Shown: one piece after another, positions 27,201-35,653 of the stretch
How the letters are laid out: every line of letters begins with the position of its first letter
Position numbering within the stretch: the first letter of the stretch is position 1
Assembly: GCF_035712445.1 (NCBI RefSeq)
Contig: NZ_DASTAT010000010.1
Coordinates: forward strand, 1-64,000
Direction of reading: 5' to 3'
Source of the DNA: Oligoflexus sp.
GTDB lineage: Bacteria > Bdellovibrionota_B > Oligoflexia > Oligoflexales > Oligoflexaceae
Length of the DNA stretch: 64,000 bases
Program-made: the position numbers and the translations under genes
The notes under the pieces: model-generated
Seen by the model: the letters and a program-made list of their open reading frames with translations, nothing else
What the model was told of the DNA's origin: nothing
Databases searched by the model: none

Positions 27201-27385
27201 CATAAAGGATCATTGGCCGTGACTTTTAAAATGGGCCACATGGCAATGGTATCGGCCACGCTATGATTCTCGGCGACCATGGCCTTCCTATTGAGGTCCG
27301 GGTAGCGCGAGAAATACCCAAAGGTGACGACGAGTGTGACCACCGCGAGCGTGGCCAGGATGAAGCGTATCCTGTGAGTCAGCAC
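24299..27385 (-). CDS. Permease / FG-GAP propeller / ASPIC-UnbV fusion protein (1028 aa)
   Basis: Residues about 1-355 form an integral-membrane permease resembling the DUF318/UPF0718 (ArsP-like) group: roughly eight hydrophobic segments and a CVNCAAPVFKG loop where relatives have a Cys motif. From about 450 to 930 there are seven calcium-binding FG-GAP motifs (DFDKDGWVDV, DLDSDTWPDL, DMNGDGRIDI, DINGDGFLDL, DINNDLRMDL, DLDNDGWVDI, DYDHDGDLDI), consistent with a seven-bladed propeller. The C-terminus (VEVQWPNGSKQEI) is an ASPIC/UnbV domain. The propeller should be extracellular or periplasmic. A small Cys-rich insert (about 690-790) interrupts it. This combination is unusual; the substrate is unknown. 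Confidence 0.85.
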   Translation of the reverse strand: MLTHRIRFILATLAVVTLVVTFGYFSRYPDLNRKAMVAENHSVADTIAMWPILKVTANDPLWKKIAYTTVNWTNDNKKGMAFGIALAALLSCWLSYLQFNPGGRFRSAFYGMILGSPLGVCVNCAAPVFKGVLRSRRIEMALALMFASPTLNVVVLTMAFSLLPFYMAVTKVLFNLAVIMIGVPLLARWLQDAPVKDLQQLESRLAAESCAVPVKESFVSGFVGLLKDFWRQLSTIFIRTAPLMLVAGFLGASLSHLVPLDALQGQSGIGPILIAATVGLILPVPMAFDVVLTNALFSAGLPQNVSMVLLLSLGIYSFYSFMITWQSASRRWALYIAAGLWIAIIPIGLLAPTLHEKFYMNPNIENYRAMTAGGSTAPAAPVVNALAAKADVVTSLPAAETITAGSTSLTRVPFFPKQNGNGKFVQHEGPDLGIKRGFMYTLRDYPDPFWVGRGTTAGDFDKDGWVDVALGSDQGPLVYRNIGGRFVEVPLTLEALQGARVFAVAFVDLDSDTWPDLFFTTFKRGNYWIRNNQGRFDTKAVSVPNGDGVLTVAPAFADMNGDGRIDIFNGNMVLGIATGFRAFGDGRKNGITWNKPEGFVFEAMQDEDDGETMASIVSDINGDGFLDLYENNDFVVPDYLYFGQKDRSFRRLKAPGITGFPTPYFSMSVDTADINNDLRMDLLITGTIAAKQDLGNQVIDGVQAVEYKKAKDKVEYCDRIKDPDYRVNCQRNRRADHLIPFHRIKNLDVRDCQKIGDADQRDSCLLSMMWMIVTNNDEQADCKARYGFDPRILEVCQLMRSAGAFHKREKYAQEAPQTDRAILYMGQADGGLGQVGKDRFDHPGGWTWSSRFVDLDNDGWVDIFNAEGAVRMGEFGWNVFMRNEQGRFVQKQFSSGLTNDFNLFSFVLIDYDHDGDLDIIGNGSEGPPQIYENQSANAQHSIAFALNSKAGNTANLNARLIIHPKSGPAQIREIKAGGGYQSVDAPLLYFGLGQETEVSRVEVQWPNGSKQEIQGPLTADALYRIEGP

Positions 27386-27430
27386 GGTTCCATCTCCTAA
27401 GCTTTTTATGGTCCCCCAATTGTAGCAAAG

Positions 27431-27485
27431 AACGCAGGGATCCGCACCCCGCCCCCTGAAAGGGTGGAGTGGAATCCCGCGTTCT
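27431..27485 (-). terminator. Long hairpin after a lipoprotein gene
   Basis: AACGC-GGGA pairs with TCCC-GCGTT across a GC-rich loop, about 20 bp past the stop of the minus-strand lipoprotein gene. The T-tract is poor, so this is tentative. Confidence 0.35.
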
Positions 27486-27503
27486 GGATTGAATTGCTAA
27501 AAA

Positions 27504-28202
27504 TCACATTTTGTGGAAGGGAATCGCGTTGGTCATGTCGCGGGCCCGGTTCTTCACGCTGTCGCCGACGATTTGATTGCAGCGGCCGTTGTCAAGATCG
27601 TCTTTCCGGCAAACTTCGGCAAAGTAGAGGTTATTTTCTTCGACAAAGATGGTGACATAGGTATTGATCGTTTGATCGCCGATTTTCTGCGAGTAGTTCA
27701 TCTCCACGGTCTGGTCGATCAGCGTCTTGCCGAGTTTGAAGGTGAATGCATTCAGGGGTGGAAACCAAAGAGCATCCAGTTCAGCAAGTTCCGCGGCATT
27801 CAAAGGTGCGGCGGGAGGCGATTGAATCGCGCGATCGGCATTGATCTGGGTCTTGATAGCATCCACATCGGCCTTGGTGAAACGCTTGGTGCAGTTGGCA
27901 CCGGCATAGGAGATCACCTTGGAGCTGGCGTTGCCATCGGCGGTGAAATCATATTGCACGACAACGCTGGCCTGCAGAAAGCCAGGCTGGTTGACACAAT
28001 CGCTGACCCATTTGCCGACGAGAAACGCGGGATCGGTGGTGGGACCATCCACCGCGGTTTCTTCCGCTGGCGCTGCGCCCTTATCCGTGGCTTGATCGGC
28101 CGTCGCCTGCTCGGGAGTTGATTCTTCGGAAGAGCTGCTTTTCTTAGCGCAGGATACAGCCAGTGCGAGAACCAGACCAAGGACAAGGTTACGATGAAGC
28201 AT
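27504..28202 (-). CDS. Lipoprotein, function unknown (232 aa)
   Basis: Signal with lipobox LAVSC, then a low-complexity Ser/Glu/Thr/Ala linker of about 50 residues and a compact C-terminal domain. That domain begins FLVGKWVSDC, which resembles the start of lipocalin-like 'GxW' beta-barrel folds, and has about four cysteines (WVSDC, ANC, VCRKD, GRC). Start 28202 has GGGAG seven bases upstream. It lies 153 bp downstream of the hybrid kinase gene and may be expressed separately. Confidence 0.72.
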   Translation of the reverse strand: MLHRNLVLGLVLALAVSCAKKSSSSEESTPEQATADQATDKGAAPAEETAVDGPTTDPAFLVGKWVSDCVNQPGFLQASVVVQYDFTADGNASSKVISYAGANCTKRFTKADVDAIKTQINADRAIQSPPAAPLNAAELAELDALWFPPLNAFTFKLGKTLIDQTVEMNYSQKIGDQTINTYVTIFVEENNLYFAEVCRKDDLDNGRCNQIVGDSVKNRARDMTNAIPFHKM

Positions 28203-28355
28203 GTTGTTTCTCCCAGTGTGCAGCTCTTGAATCTTTATATGCTGTAATATTTTGCAAGAAATGGGCCACCTTACGACGTTCCGGAAGACAAGGACTTGGC
28301 CTCGCAAGGGCTGCGCTCTGTCCAAACTCTGTTCGACAGTGTGTTGGGAAACTGG

Positions 28356-31300
28356 TCAGCCGGCGAGCGAAACCCGATGACCGGGCGGCAGAATCAGAAC
28401 GAAAGTGGTGTGGCCGGATTCATTCCGATAGGAAAGATCACCCTGCAGTTGGCGGGCGAGACGCTGGGAAATGAAAAGGCCTATGCCTTTGGCCGTCTCA
28501 CCTTTGGTTGTGAAGCCGCGCTCGAAAAGATGCTCGCACACGTGAGCGCTCAGAGGCTGGCCCCCATTGCTGACATGAATTCCGACCTGCCTCGTATGCG
28601 GGTCCACGTTCAATGAGATTTGGATCCAGCGTTCATCAATCGGCAGATCCGCGACAGCGTCCATGGCGTTATTGATGAGGCACAGCAGAATATGCTGGAT
28701 GTGGGAACTGACCGAGAAGACTGTCATCGGCCTCAGATCCATCCGCATGTCAATGCCCAGGCGCCCCGCGCGATTGCGAAGGAGGCTCCAGGTGCGGTCC
28801 ACTGTTTGCTTCAGATCAATGATGTGCTCATCCATTTCCTGGCGACTGAAAGCCAGTATGCTTTCCATAAGCTCCCGGCTATGCCCCGCGGCTTCGGCGA
28901 GATGCAGATAGCTTTGGCAGAGGTGCAGCATTTCACTGACCTCCTGCATTTCCGGGACGGACAGCTGACCCATGCTGCGCCAGAGGCCTTTGGCCTGTTC
29001 ATGAGATAAGGGGAGCTTGCTGATCAATGTTCGGAGATAAAGCAGTTCCTGGCTTCCGGGATGATCAGGGTTGGGCGGCATCAGGATATCCAAAAGCTCC
29101 TGGGTGGGGCGCCCCTCGTTTTTCTGACAAAGCTGCTTCACCAGAAGATCCCGCTGCATGGGCGGCAGCGGCAGAAGACGACCGACCTTCTGCACTCTTT
29201 CTTCAGGCTGTCGCAGATCCTCGGCCACGCGTTGATGAATGCTGTGCCATTCCCGGGCCAGATCGCCGACAACCTCGCCCAGCTGGGACATGCGATCCTG
29301 ATACTCCTGCATGGCGAGTCGATGATTGTCGTCATAGCGCACGAGGATGTTCCGGACGCGCAGGCGCAATTCATCCGGCACCAGAGGCTTGGCCAGGTAA
29401 TCATCAGCACCGAGCCCGAGGCCGAGCAGCCTGTCCTCTTCATTGGCGCGCGCGGTGATCAGAATGATCGGAATCTCGCGCAGCCTGTCCTGGCTTTTCA
29501 CATATTTCATCACATCTTCGCCGGACACGTCGGGCATCATAAGATCGAGGAGAACCAGATGCGGATGCAGGACTTCAATCTGATGGATCCCGTCCTTGCC
29601 GCCGGTCGCGATCATCACCCGATAGCCATCGCTCTGCAAAAGATCCTGAACCACTTCACAGTTCAGCTCGTTGTCGTCGATCACGAGTATGGTGAAGCGC
29701 GCGGGATTCGCAAGAAGCGTGATGCCGCCTGCCCCACCGCTCTCCGTCTCCATGGATTCAGCCGCAGCGGCCCCAGGAAGGGCCGTCAAAACCGGAGTTT
29801 CCTGGGCGGGATGATCGGCCGCCCGCTGCTCCGGTATCCAGATCTTGAAGGTGGAGCCTTCGCCTAATGCGGATTTGACCTCGATGCGTCCATGCATGAG
29901 CTCCAGAAGATCCCGGACGATGCTGAGTCCAAGCCCGGTGCCTTCATAGGAACGGCGCGCATCATTCTGAAGCTGAGAGAATTCATCGAAGATCTGCGCG
30001 GTCTTATCGGTCGGAATGCCGATGCCCGTGTCATGCACTTCGAAGTAAAGACCCTCGGCATCGGTCTGCATCAGAAGTTTCACCTGATTCACAGCATCGC
30101 TGCGCGCGAACTTGAAGGCGTTGCTCAGAAGGTTGCGAACGATGGTGACGATCTTTTCCGCATCATGCATGAAAACCTGATCCAGATTGATCTGGTTATG
30201 CAGGATGAACTGCACCTGGGGATGCTTGAGCCGCAGGCCATCCACGATATCATGAATGCGCCGCACCCCTTCGCCCAGAGTGAATTTTTGAACGTGCAGC
30301 TGCAGCTCACCCCTTTTGGATTTTGCAAGATCGAGGATGGTGTTGACCTGATCCCGAAGCGATTCCGTCAGACGCGTGATCTTCAGCACCTGCAGCCGCA
30401 GCCGGTCGCTGATGGGACCGTACTGGCCCTTGCTGATCAGATTCAAAAAGCCCAGGATGCCGTGCACAGGCGTCCGCAGTTCATGCGAGGTGTTGTGAAA
30501 GAAGAGCGTGCGGGCCCGATCTTTTTCCTCAAGCTCCCGCGACAATTCCTCGGCTCTGCGAAAGGCTGTCGCGGAACGCTTGGCCACGATCTGTGTCTGA
30601 CAGATCATAAAGATGGCTGTGCCTATTTCAATGCCCATGGCGGAAAAGGTGGTGTTGCCAAGGTACCAGAAGAGGCTGGTGATCCCGCTCAAGGAAAGCG
30701 CGCAGTTGCCCAGGAGCGCGATGTAAGCGCCTTCTTTTCTATGAAAGGCGGCGCGAAGCACGATCCAAAGACAGGCGAGGCCGCAGATGAGGCTATGGGC
30801 ATAGAGCAGCATCACCAGATATTCCATCTGCAGCGTGCTTGTGATGATGAAGATGCCGGTCAGAGCCAGAGCTGAAATCCAGCTGATACGTGCGAAGCGG
30901 GCCGAGGCATGCTCAGGGAAACAGGCGGCCGTGAAGCGATAGAATCGGGCCGAGGAAAGGCCCAGTGTAACGTATACGATATCCCAGATCAGTTCCCAGC
31001 CCCATAGCGAATCGAAGAGAACGAGGCGTCCGCCCACGGCAAAGGTCAGGCTGCGCACGAGCATGATGCTCGAAAAAATCGCCAGCTCGCGGGAAGCCTT
31101 GTCTTCAGGGCGCCGCAGAAAAAGGCTGACGCTGTGCACGAAGCAGAAGAGCATGATGCCGAGCAGGACCATGGCATTCATGAGTTCGCCGCGGGGAAAA
31201 CCTTCGTCTTGGATATAAAGGGCGGGCGGCTGCCAGAGTCCACCCCAGTAATAATGAAAGTTACTGACCTGGATGAGGATATAAAAATATGCCTGATCAT

Positions 31301-31778
31301 GAATGGCGAAACCCGGAGTCAGGATGCTGCTGATCTGAGGTTTTTCCTGAAGCGGTACCGTTGCCACCTTGCCCAATTCCAGGAGGGGCAGGTCATCCAC
31401 CGCGTTTTCATCAAACGCAAACAATTGACCCGCGACATAAACCTGCGGCAAAGCAAAGGATACGCGACAGCGCTGACAGGGGCTTTGCACCCGAACCATA
31501 TAGGATCCAAAGCCGAGATTGGATATTTTGCTTTCGGTAAAAGCGCGGAAGGGCTGGCCTGGTTTAAGAAAGCCTCCGCCTTGCTGATGAAAGCGCTCCC
31601 GCGCTGCGGCCGGCCCGAGCAGCTCGTTCGGGAAAAAGCGCCAATCTCCATAGATTCGCAGCGCGTCCCGGCCGTTCCAGTCACGCAGGTCCACTTCACC
31701 CTGCACTGCCTCACGAATGATCGCGGCCGTCAGAGACTGCGGCAGGATAAAAAAGAGTATGAGGAGCAGAATGCGCAT
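28356..31778 (-). CDS. Hybrid histidine kinase: 7TMR-DISM, HisKA, HATPase, REC, second HATPase
   Basis: An 1140-aa inner-membrane sensor. After a signal peptide, residues about 25-195 form a periplasmic DISMED2-like sensor domain with a CQRC pair; about 195-400 are seven membrane segments (7TMR-DISM). The dimerisation/phosphoacceptor motif is SHELRTPVHG (His432), followed by a first ATPase domain (N box LLSNAFKFA, G1 DTGIGIP, G2 GTGLGLS). A receiver domain follows (DD 701-702, phosphoacceptor Asp745 in LVLLDLMMPD, Lys in LAKPL). After a helical linker comes a second ATPase domain (LINNAMDAVADLP, FTTKGETAKGIGL), giving two catalytic modules. No response regulator gene is adjacent. Confidence 0.93.
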   Translation of the reverse strand: MRILLLILFFILPQSLTAAIIREAVQGEVDLRDWNGRDALRIYGDWRFFPNELLGPAAARERFHQQGGGFLKPGQPFRAFTESKISNLGFGSYMVRVQSPCQRCRVSFALPQVYVAGQLFAFDENAVDDLPLLELGKVATVPLQEKPQISSILTPGFAIHDQAYFYILIQVSNFHYYWGGLWQPPALYIQDEGFPRGELMNAMVLLGIMLFCFVHSVSLFLRRPEDKASRELAIFSSIMLVRSLTFAVGGRLVLFDSLWGWELIWDIVYVTLGLSSARFYRFTAACFPEHASARFARISWISALALTGIFIITSTLQMEYLVMLLYAHSLICGLACLWIVLRAAFHRKEGAYIALLGNCALSLSGITSLFWYLGNTTFSAMGIEIGTAIFMICQTQIVAKRSATAFRRAEELSRELEEKDRARTLFFHNTSHELRTPVHGILGFLNLISKGQYGPISDRLRLQVLKITRLTESLRDQVNTILDLAKSKRGELQLHVQKFTLGEGVRRIHDIVDGLRLKHPQVQFILHNQINLDQVFMHDAEKIVTIVRNLLSNAFKFARSDAVNQVKLLMQTDAEGLYFEVHDTGIGIPTDKTAQIFDEFSQLQNDARRSYEGTGLGLSIVRDLLELMHGRIEVKSALGEGSTFKIWIPEQRAADHPAQETPVLTALPGAAAAESMETESGGAGGITLLANPARFTILVIDDNELNCEVVQDLLQSDGYRVMIATGGKDGIHQIEVLHPHLVLLDLMMPDVSGEDVMKYVKSQDRLREIPIILITARANEEDRLLGLGLGADDYLAKPLVPDELRLRVRNILVRYDDNHRLAMQEYQDRMSQLGEVVGDLAREWHSIHQRVAEDLRQPEERVQKVGRLLPLPPMQRDLLVKQLCQKNEGRPTQELLDILMPPNPDHPGSQELLYLRTLISKLPLSHEQAKGLWRSMGQLSVPEMQEVSEMLHLCQSYLHLAEAAGHSRELMESILAFSRQEMDEHIIDLKQTVDRTWSLLRNRAGRLGIDMRMDLRPMTVFSVSSHIQHILLCLINNAMDAVADLPIDERWIQISLNVDPHTRQVGIHVSNGGQPLSAHVCEHLFERGFTTKGETAKGIGLFISQRLARQLQGDLSYRNESGHTTFVLILPPGHRVSLAG

Positions 31779-31899
31779 GCCACATCCAGGGTAAAAAAGC
31801 TTCCCTGGGTGATCGGCAACCTCATGAAATAATAAAGAGATTTCGAAAAAAGAAGGTAATTTTGAAAGATTATGCCAGAAAAATCAGGGACTTCGACGA

Positions 31900-32217
31900 T
31901 CAACCGCCCGCCAGCTGGAGCTTCCAGCCCTGCTCCTGGAAATAAGCCAGAGCTTTGTCTTTGACATCGCCCTGAAATTCCGCGCGCCCGTCCTTGAAGG
32001 TGGCCCCACAGGCTGAGCGCTGCTGTATGGTTTTGATGATGGCTTTGACTTCGTCTTCGGTGAAGGGGAAATTCCAGAGGACGGTCACGGTTTTGCCGCC
32101 GCGACCCTTCATTTCCAGACGCATTTTGGTCGGACCAGCGGCCGGCTGAAAGGATTTGGTTTTCTCGTCCTTGCGAGTCGAACCTTTGCCTGTCACATAA
32201 ACCAGCTTGTCCGCCAT
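31900..32217 (-). CDS. SUI1/eIF1-family translation protein (YciH-like)
   Basis: A 105-aa cytoplasmic protein with the SUI1 fold: KMRLEMKGRGGKTVTVLWNFPF, then a helix and SACGATFKDGRAEFQGD, matching the archaeal/bacterial YciH group. Bacterial members are thought to affect start-site fidelity. It follows the YhbY-type gene by 9 bp in the same direction, so the two ribosome-related genes form an operon upstream of the hybrid kinase. Confidence 0.92.
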   Translation of the reverse strand: MADKLVYVTGKGSTRKDEKTKSFQPAAGPTKMRLEMKGRGGKTVTVLWNFPFTEDEVKAIIKTIQQRSACGATFKDGRAEFQGDVKDKALAYFQEQGWKLQLAGG

Positions 32218-32226
32218 GGCATTTCC

Positions 32227-32523
32227 TTAGACTGGAATCTTGATCTTCTTTTCCGCGCTTTGACGGTAAAGAACGGCCTTGTGACCGATGACCTGGACCA
32301 GGGTGGCCTTCACGCCATCCGTCAGGCGGCCCATCATATCATGCAGTTCCAACTGATCGTCACAGCGAATCTGCACCTTGATCAGCTCGTGGTAATTCAG
32401 GGTGGTTTCCACTTCACGCAGAACCGCTTCTGTTACGCCGTACTGGCCGATAATAACCACGGGATTCAGGTGATGGGCCTGTCCACGAAGATATTTGATC
32501 TGCTTGCTTGTAAGTTTTTTCAT
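32227..32523 (-). CDS. yhbY: YhbY-type CRM-domain RNA-binding protein
   Basis: A 98-aa protein covering a complete CRM (CRS1-YhbY) domain: LTSKQIKYLRGQAHHLNPVV near the N-terminus and IGQYGVTEAVLREVETTLN after it, including the GxxG-like turn and basic face used for RNA binding. YhbY binds pre-50S ribosomal particles. First gene of an operon with the SUI1 gene. Confidence 0.93.
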   Translation of the reverse strand: MKKLTSKQIKYLRGQAHHLNPVVIIGQYGVTEAVLREVETTLNYHELIKVQIRCDDQLELHDMMGRLTDGVKATLVQVIGHKAVLYRQSAEKKIKIPV

Positions 32524-32580
32524 CGCTTTGTTCCTCGATAAGGACCCTTGGTTTAGCTCGAACCCGTCAAGAATGCAAGA

Positions 32581-33525
32581 TTAAAGCAGCACGAAAAAAT
32601 CCAAATCCGCGGTGGGCAGGAAACGGCCATCATCAATCTTTTCGTCATCCAGATCGCGGCCACTCACGACCTGATAAAGAACGCCAATCCCAACGCGGAA
32701 GCCAACTTTCGGGCCACGCCACTGCTGCGAGAGGCTGCAGCCAAAGCGATCGGCGCGCAGATCGGCCAGATCAAAGCGAGCCACATGAGCGGCCAGCACC
32801 AGGGTTTCCGTGGGGGTCCTTTGAATTTCGCCAGTCAGTTCAAAACGCTCCTGCGCGAGCCCCAGGAGGGACTGCAGAAGAAGCGAGCGGTGCGTGATAT
32901 TGTAATTCTCATGCATACGGCTGCCGTCTTCACGCCTGGGATGACCGTTCTCGTCGCGCGTATCATAGTCGGCGTCGGGATACTTTTTCTTCCAAAGACG
33001 GCGTTTGCCATCGTCACTGAGTTCGACATCGCCCTTGCCTGAACCAGCTTCCCAGGAACTGTGAACGATCAGGCGCTCCGATACTGCATGACTGAAGACA
33101 AGGCGGGGCCGTACACCGGTCACATTGAGTTTGGCGAAATTATCCTTCTGCGAGCCCCAAAAAAGCGAGTCGCGGTTCATGCGCACCAGATCAAGGCCGA
33201 GCGAAAGACTTTGCCGCCCGTTCTGCCACACTTCACCGCGTGCGAAAAGATTGGTGGCACCCGCAACGAACGCCGGCAGATCCACGCCGATTCCCATGCG
33301 GGGCGTGAGCCCGTATTCCGTCTCGGGTCCGATCTTCCAAACACCATCGGGAACGTAACCGCTGGTCGTTTTGCTCAGCAAACTTGAAAGCGGCGCCACA
33401 GGTTCATTTTGAGCCAGGGAAGCGGTTGCAAATCCCAAACAATAGCTTATGATAAGCGCCGTCATCGGCCCCTTCAAAAACGACTGGGGGAAGACAGCTG
33501 AGGGTAAGGTTGCGATTCTCTTCAT
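32581..33525 (-). CDS. Probable outer-membrane beta-barrel protein, unknown
   Basis: A protein of about 314 aa. The N-terminus contains a hydrophobic signal segment ending around SLAQ-NEP. The remainder alternates charged turns with amphipathic strands (e.g. FARGEVWQNGRQSLSLGLDLVRMN, ending ...LDFFVLL), typical of an outer-membrane barrel. No family is recognised. The start is uncertain: ATG 33525 has only a weak ribosome site, and an internal Met 20 residues on would still leave a signal peptide. Divergent from hisS. Confidence 0.62.
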   Translation of the reverse strand: MKRIATLPSAVFPQSFLKGPMTALIISYCLGFATASLAQNEPVAPLSSLLSKTTSGYVPDGVWKIGPETEYGLTPRMGIGVDLPAFVAGATNLFARGEVWQNGRQSLSLGLDLVRMNRDSLFWGSQKDNFAKLNVTGVRPRLVFSHAVSERLIVHSSWEAGSGKGDVELSDDGKRRLWKKKYPDADYDTRDENGHPRREDGSRMHENYNITHRSLLLQSLLGLAQERFELTGEIQRTPTETLVLAAHVARFDLADLRADRFGCSLSQQWRGPKVGFRVGIGVLYQVVSGRDLDDEKIDDGRFLPTADLDFFVLL

Positions 33526-33596
33526 TGCGGTCCGCCTGCTCGGTTGTTCGCGCACATTTGCCTTATTACTTGAGAGAGCCAAAGGGAGCAAGCAGT

Positions 33597-34934
33597 TTGA
33601 GCACGCAAGAACGAATCACGCCGCGTAAATTGAAAGGCTTCCGTGACTATCTGCCGCAGCAAGCCAGCCTCCGCAAGCGCATCCAGGATCGCATCTATCA
33701 GAAAGCCTTTCAGGCCGGCTTTTTGCCGATTGATACCCCCGTCCTTGAGTATGCGGAAACTCTGCTTGGAACCGGCGGCACCGATACGGATAAAGAGGTC
33801 TATCGCTTTGAAGACCACGGTGAACGTATGGTGGCTTTGCGCTTTGATTTGACCGTTCCCTTCGCGCGCTTCGTGGCGGAAAATTATTCCGAACTCGTGT
33901 TCCCCTTTAAAAAAGTGCAGATCGGCAATTCGTGGCGCGGCGAGAAACCTCAGAAGGGCCGTTACCGCGAATTCTGCCAGGCGGATCTGGATATCATTGG
34001 CGTCGATTCGCTGGCGGCGGATGTGGAAGTGCTGTCGTGCATCATGAGCAACCTCGTCGAGCTGGTGCCCGGTGCGTTCACGATGGCCATCGGTCATCGC
34101 ATTATTCTGTCCGCTCTTATCAAAGCCTGTCTGCCCCAGCTGGTGGCCGGCGGTGAAAATCGAACGTTGATCGCCCTCGATAAGCTCGCGAAAATCGGCG
34201 AGCCCGCGGTCAAAGACCTTATTCTGCAGATCGAAGGCTCGGAGGCTTCAGGCGCCGATCGCCTTCTGAAAGTTTTGCAGGGACGTGATGCCTCGGGTCA
34301 AACCGATTTGAATCCGGTGAAGGAACTGCTTGCGGGAACACCCGCCCTGCAGGAGATCAAGCGACTCGAAGAGACCGCCGGACTTTTGCAAAAGCTTTAT
34401 CAAAACACCAAGGCCAAAGTTCGGGTGGACCTCAGCATTGCCCGCGGCCTTGGTTACTATACGGGGATTGTCTTTGAAACCACGATTGATGGGCTGGATG
34501 GTTTCGGTTCCATCTCGTCAGGTGGACGTTACAACGGCCTCGTCTCGCGTTTTTCCACCCAGGAACTGGCAGGAGTGGGCGGATCCATCGGCGTCGATCG
34601 CCTGCTGGCCGCTCTGGAGCAGCTTGGCCTGGCTGATGATAAAACCCGCCGTGGTGTATTCATCGCACTGGCCGGTGAAGAGGGTCGGAGCTACGGATTT
34701 CAGTTGCTCGCGGAACTGCGCGCGGCGGGAGTCCTGGCCGACATTGCTCTGAAGGAAGGCAAACTCGGCAATCAGTTCAAGTTTGCTGACAAGCGCCAGT
34801 ACCAGTACGTTCTGACTCTGGGCGGGGATGAGGTGGCCAGTAAAACAGTCAGCATCAAGGATCTCGCCAGCGGTCAGGAAAGAAAGTCCGTGCCTTGGGT
34901 CGACGCCTTTACAGAGCTTTCGCAGCTCAGCTGA
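33597..34934 (+). CDS. hisS: Histidyl-tRNA synthetase (TTG start)
   Basis: A class II aminoacyl-tRNA synthetase of 445 aa that charges tRNA-His. It begins with ITPRKLKGFRDYLPQQA, has motif 2 (IGNSWRGEKPQKGRYREF), the histidine-A motif ARGLGYYTGIVFE and motif 3 (SSGGRYNGLV...GGSIGVDRLL), and an anticodon-binding domain at the C-terminus. I place the start at TTG 33597: GGGAG lies eight bases upstream and the protein then starts MSTQERITPRK, as in relatives. An ATG at 33510 would overlap the divergent gene and add unrelated residues. Confidence 0.96.
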   Translation: MSTQERITPRKLKGFRDYLPQQASLRKRIQDRIYQKAFQAGFLPIDTPVLEYAETLLGTGGTDTDKEVYRFEDHGERMVALRFDLTVPFARFVAENYSELVFPFKKVQIGNSWRGEKPQKGRYREFCQADLDIIGVDSLAADVEVLSCIMSNLVELVPGAFTMAIGHRIILSALIKACLPQLVAGGENRTLIALDKLAKIGEPAVKDLILQIEGSEASGADRLLKVLQGRDASGQTDLNPVKELLAGTPALQEIKRLEETAGLLQKLYQNTKAKVRVDLSIARGLGYYTGIVFETTIDGLDGFGSISSGGRYNGLVSRFSTQELAGVGGSIGVDRLLAALEQLGLADDKTRRGVFIALAGEEGRSYGFQLLAELRAAGVLADIALKEGKLGNQFKFADKRQYQYVLTLGGDEVASKTVSIKDLASGQERKSVPWVDAFTELSQLS

Positions 34935-35002
34935 GCTTGCGCCGCCGGGTGATGATAGGATAACTTGAAATATCGGGTTCTCAACACAAGGAATTCTCTC
35001 AG

Positions 35003-35653
35003 ATGGCTATGACGATGTCTTTTCTGAAAACGGTCCGTGGCAAACAGATCGCGGCCGCTCTGGTGCTTATATTTTTGTCGACCATCGCCATCGATCAGGT
35101 CACCAAGCGTCATGCTCAGAACAGCCTGATGACTTACTCCCATCCCACGAACCTCGATATCCACAAAAGCCGAACCGTTCCTGTGGCGTCTGTGGGGCGT
35201 CCTGAAGCGCCCTATGAAGAGAACGCCTTTTTCATTCGCATGAATTTTCAGTATGAGCGGAACCGCGGCGCTGCCTTCAGCATGCTGTCGAACCTTCCCG
35301 ACAACATTCGGGTGCCATTCTTTTATCTCGTGACCTTGATCTGCGTGGTCTACATTTCCTTTTACCTGCGCACCCTGCCGATCAACTTTCACCTGACCCG
35401 TTTCGGTCTGGTCATGATCCTGGCGGGTGCCATCGGTAACTTCATCGACCGCATCATTCAGGGTTACGTCATCGACTTTGTTTCCGTGGGCTGGAATATT
35501 TTCGGCTGGCGGCATGACTTCGCGGTCTTCAACGTCGCGGATATCGCCATCAACGTCGGCATCATCGCCTTCATCCTGGAAATGATCCTGCGTCGCAAGC
35601 CTTTGATTGCGGACTTTGACAGTCCGCCTGAAACCGTGATCGTGAAAAGTTAA
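35003..35653 (+). CDS. lspA: Lipoprotein signal peptidase
   Basis: Signal peptidase II of 216 aa; it cleaves prolipoproteins before the lipidated Cys in the inner membrane. Four hydrophobic segments and both catalytic Asp residues are visible: Asp149 in AGAIGNFIDR and Asp180 in FNVADIAIN. Between the first membrane segment and the ERNRGAAFS block there is an extra hydrophilic stretch of about 35 residues, longer than in E. coli. It follows hisS by 68 bp. The 3' end overlaps the convergent aminotransferase gene by 4 bp. It serves the many lipoproteins encoded around it. Confidence 0.95.
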   Translation: MAMTMSFLKTVRGKQIAAALVLIFLSTIAIDQVTKRHAQNSLMTYSHPTNLDIHKSRTVPVASVGRPEAPYEENAFFIRMNFQYERNRGAAFSMLSNLPDNIRVPFFYLVTLICVVYISFYLRTLPINFHLTRFGLVMILAGAIGNFIDRIIQGYVIDFVSVGWNIFGWRHDFAVFNVADIAINVGIIAFILEMILRRKPLIADFDSPPETVIVKS

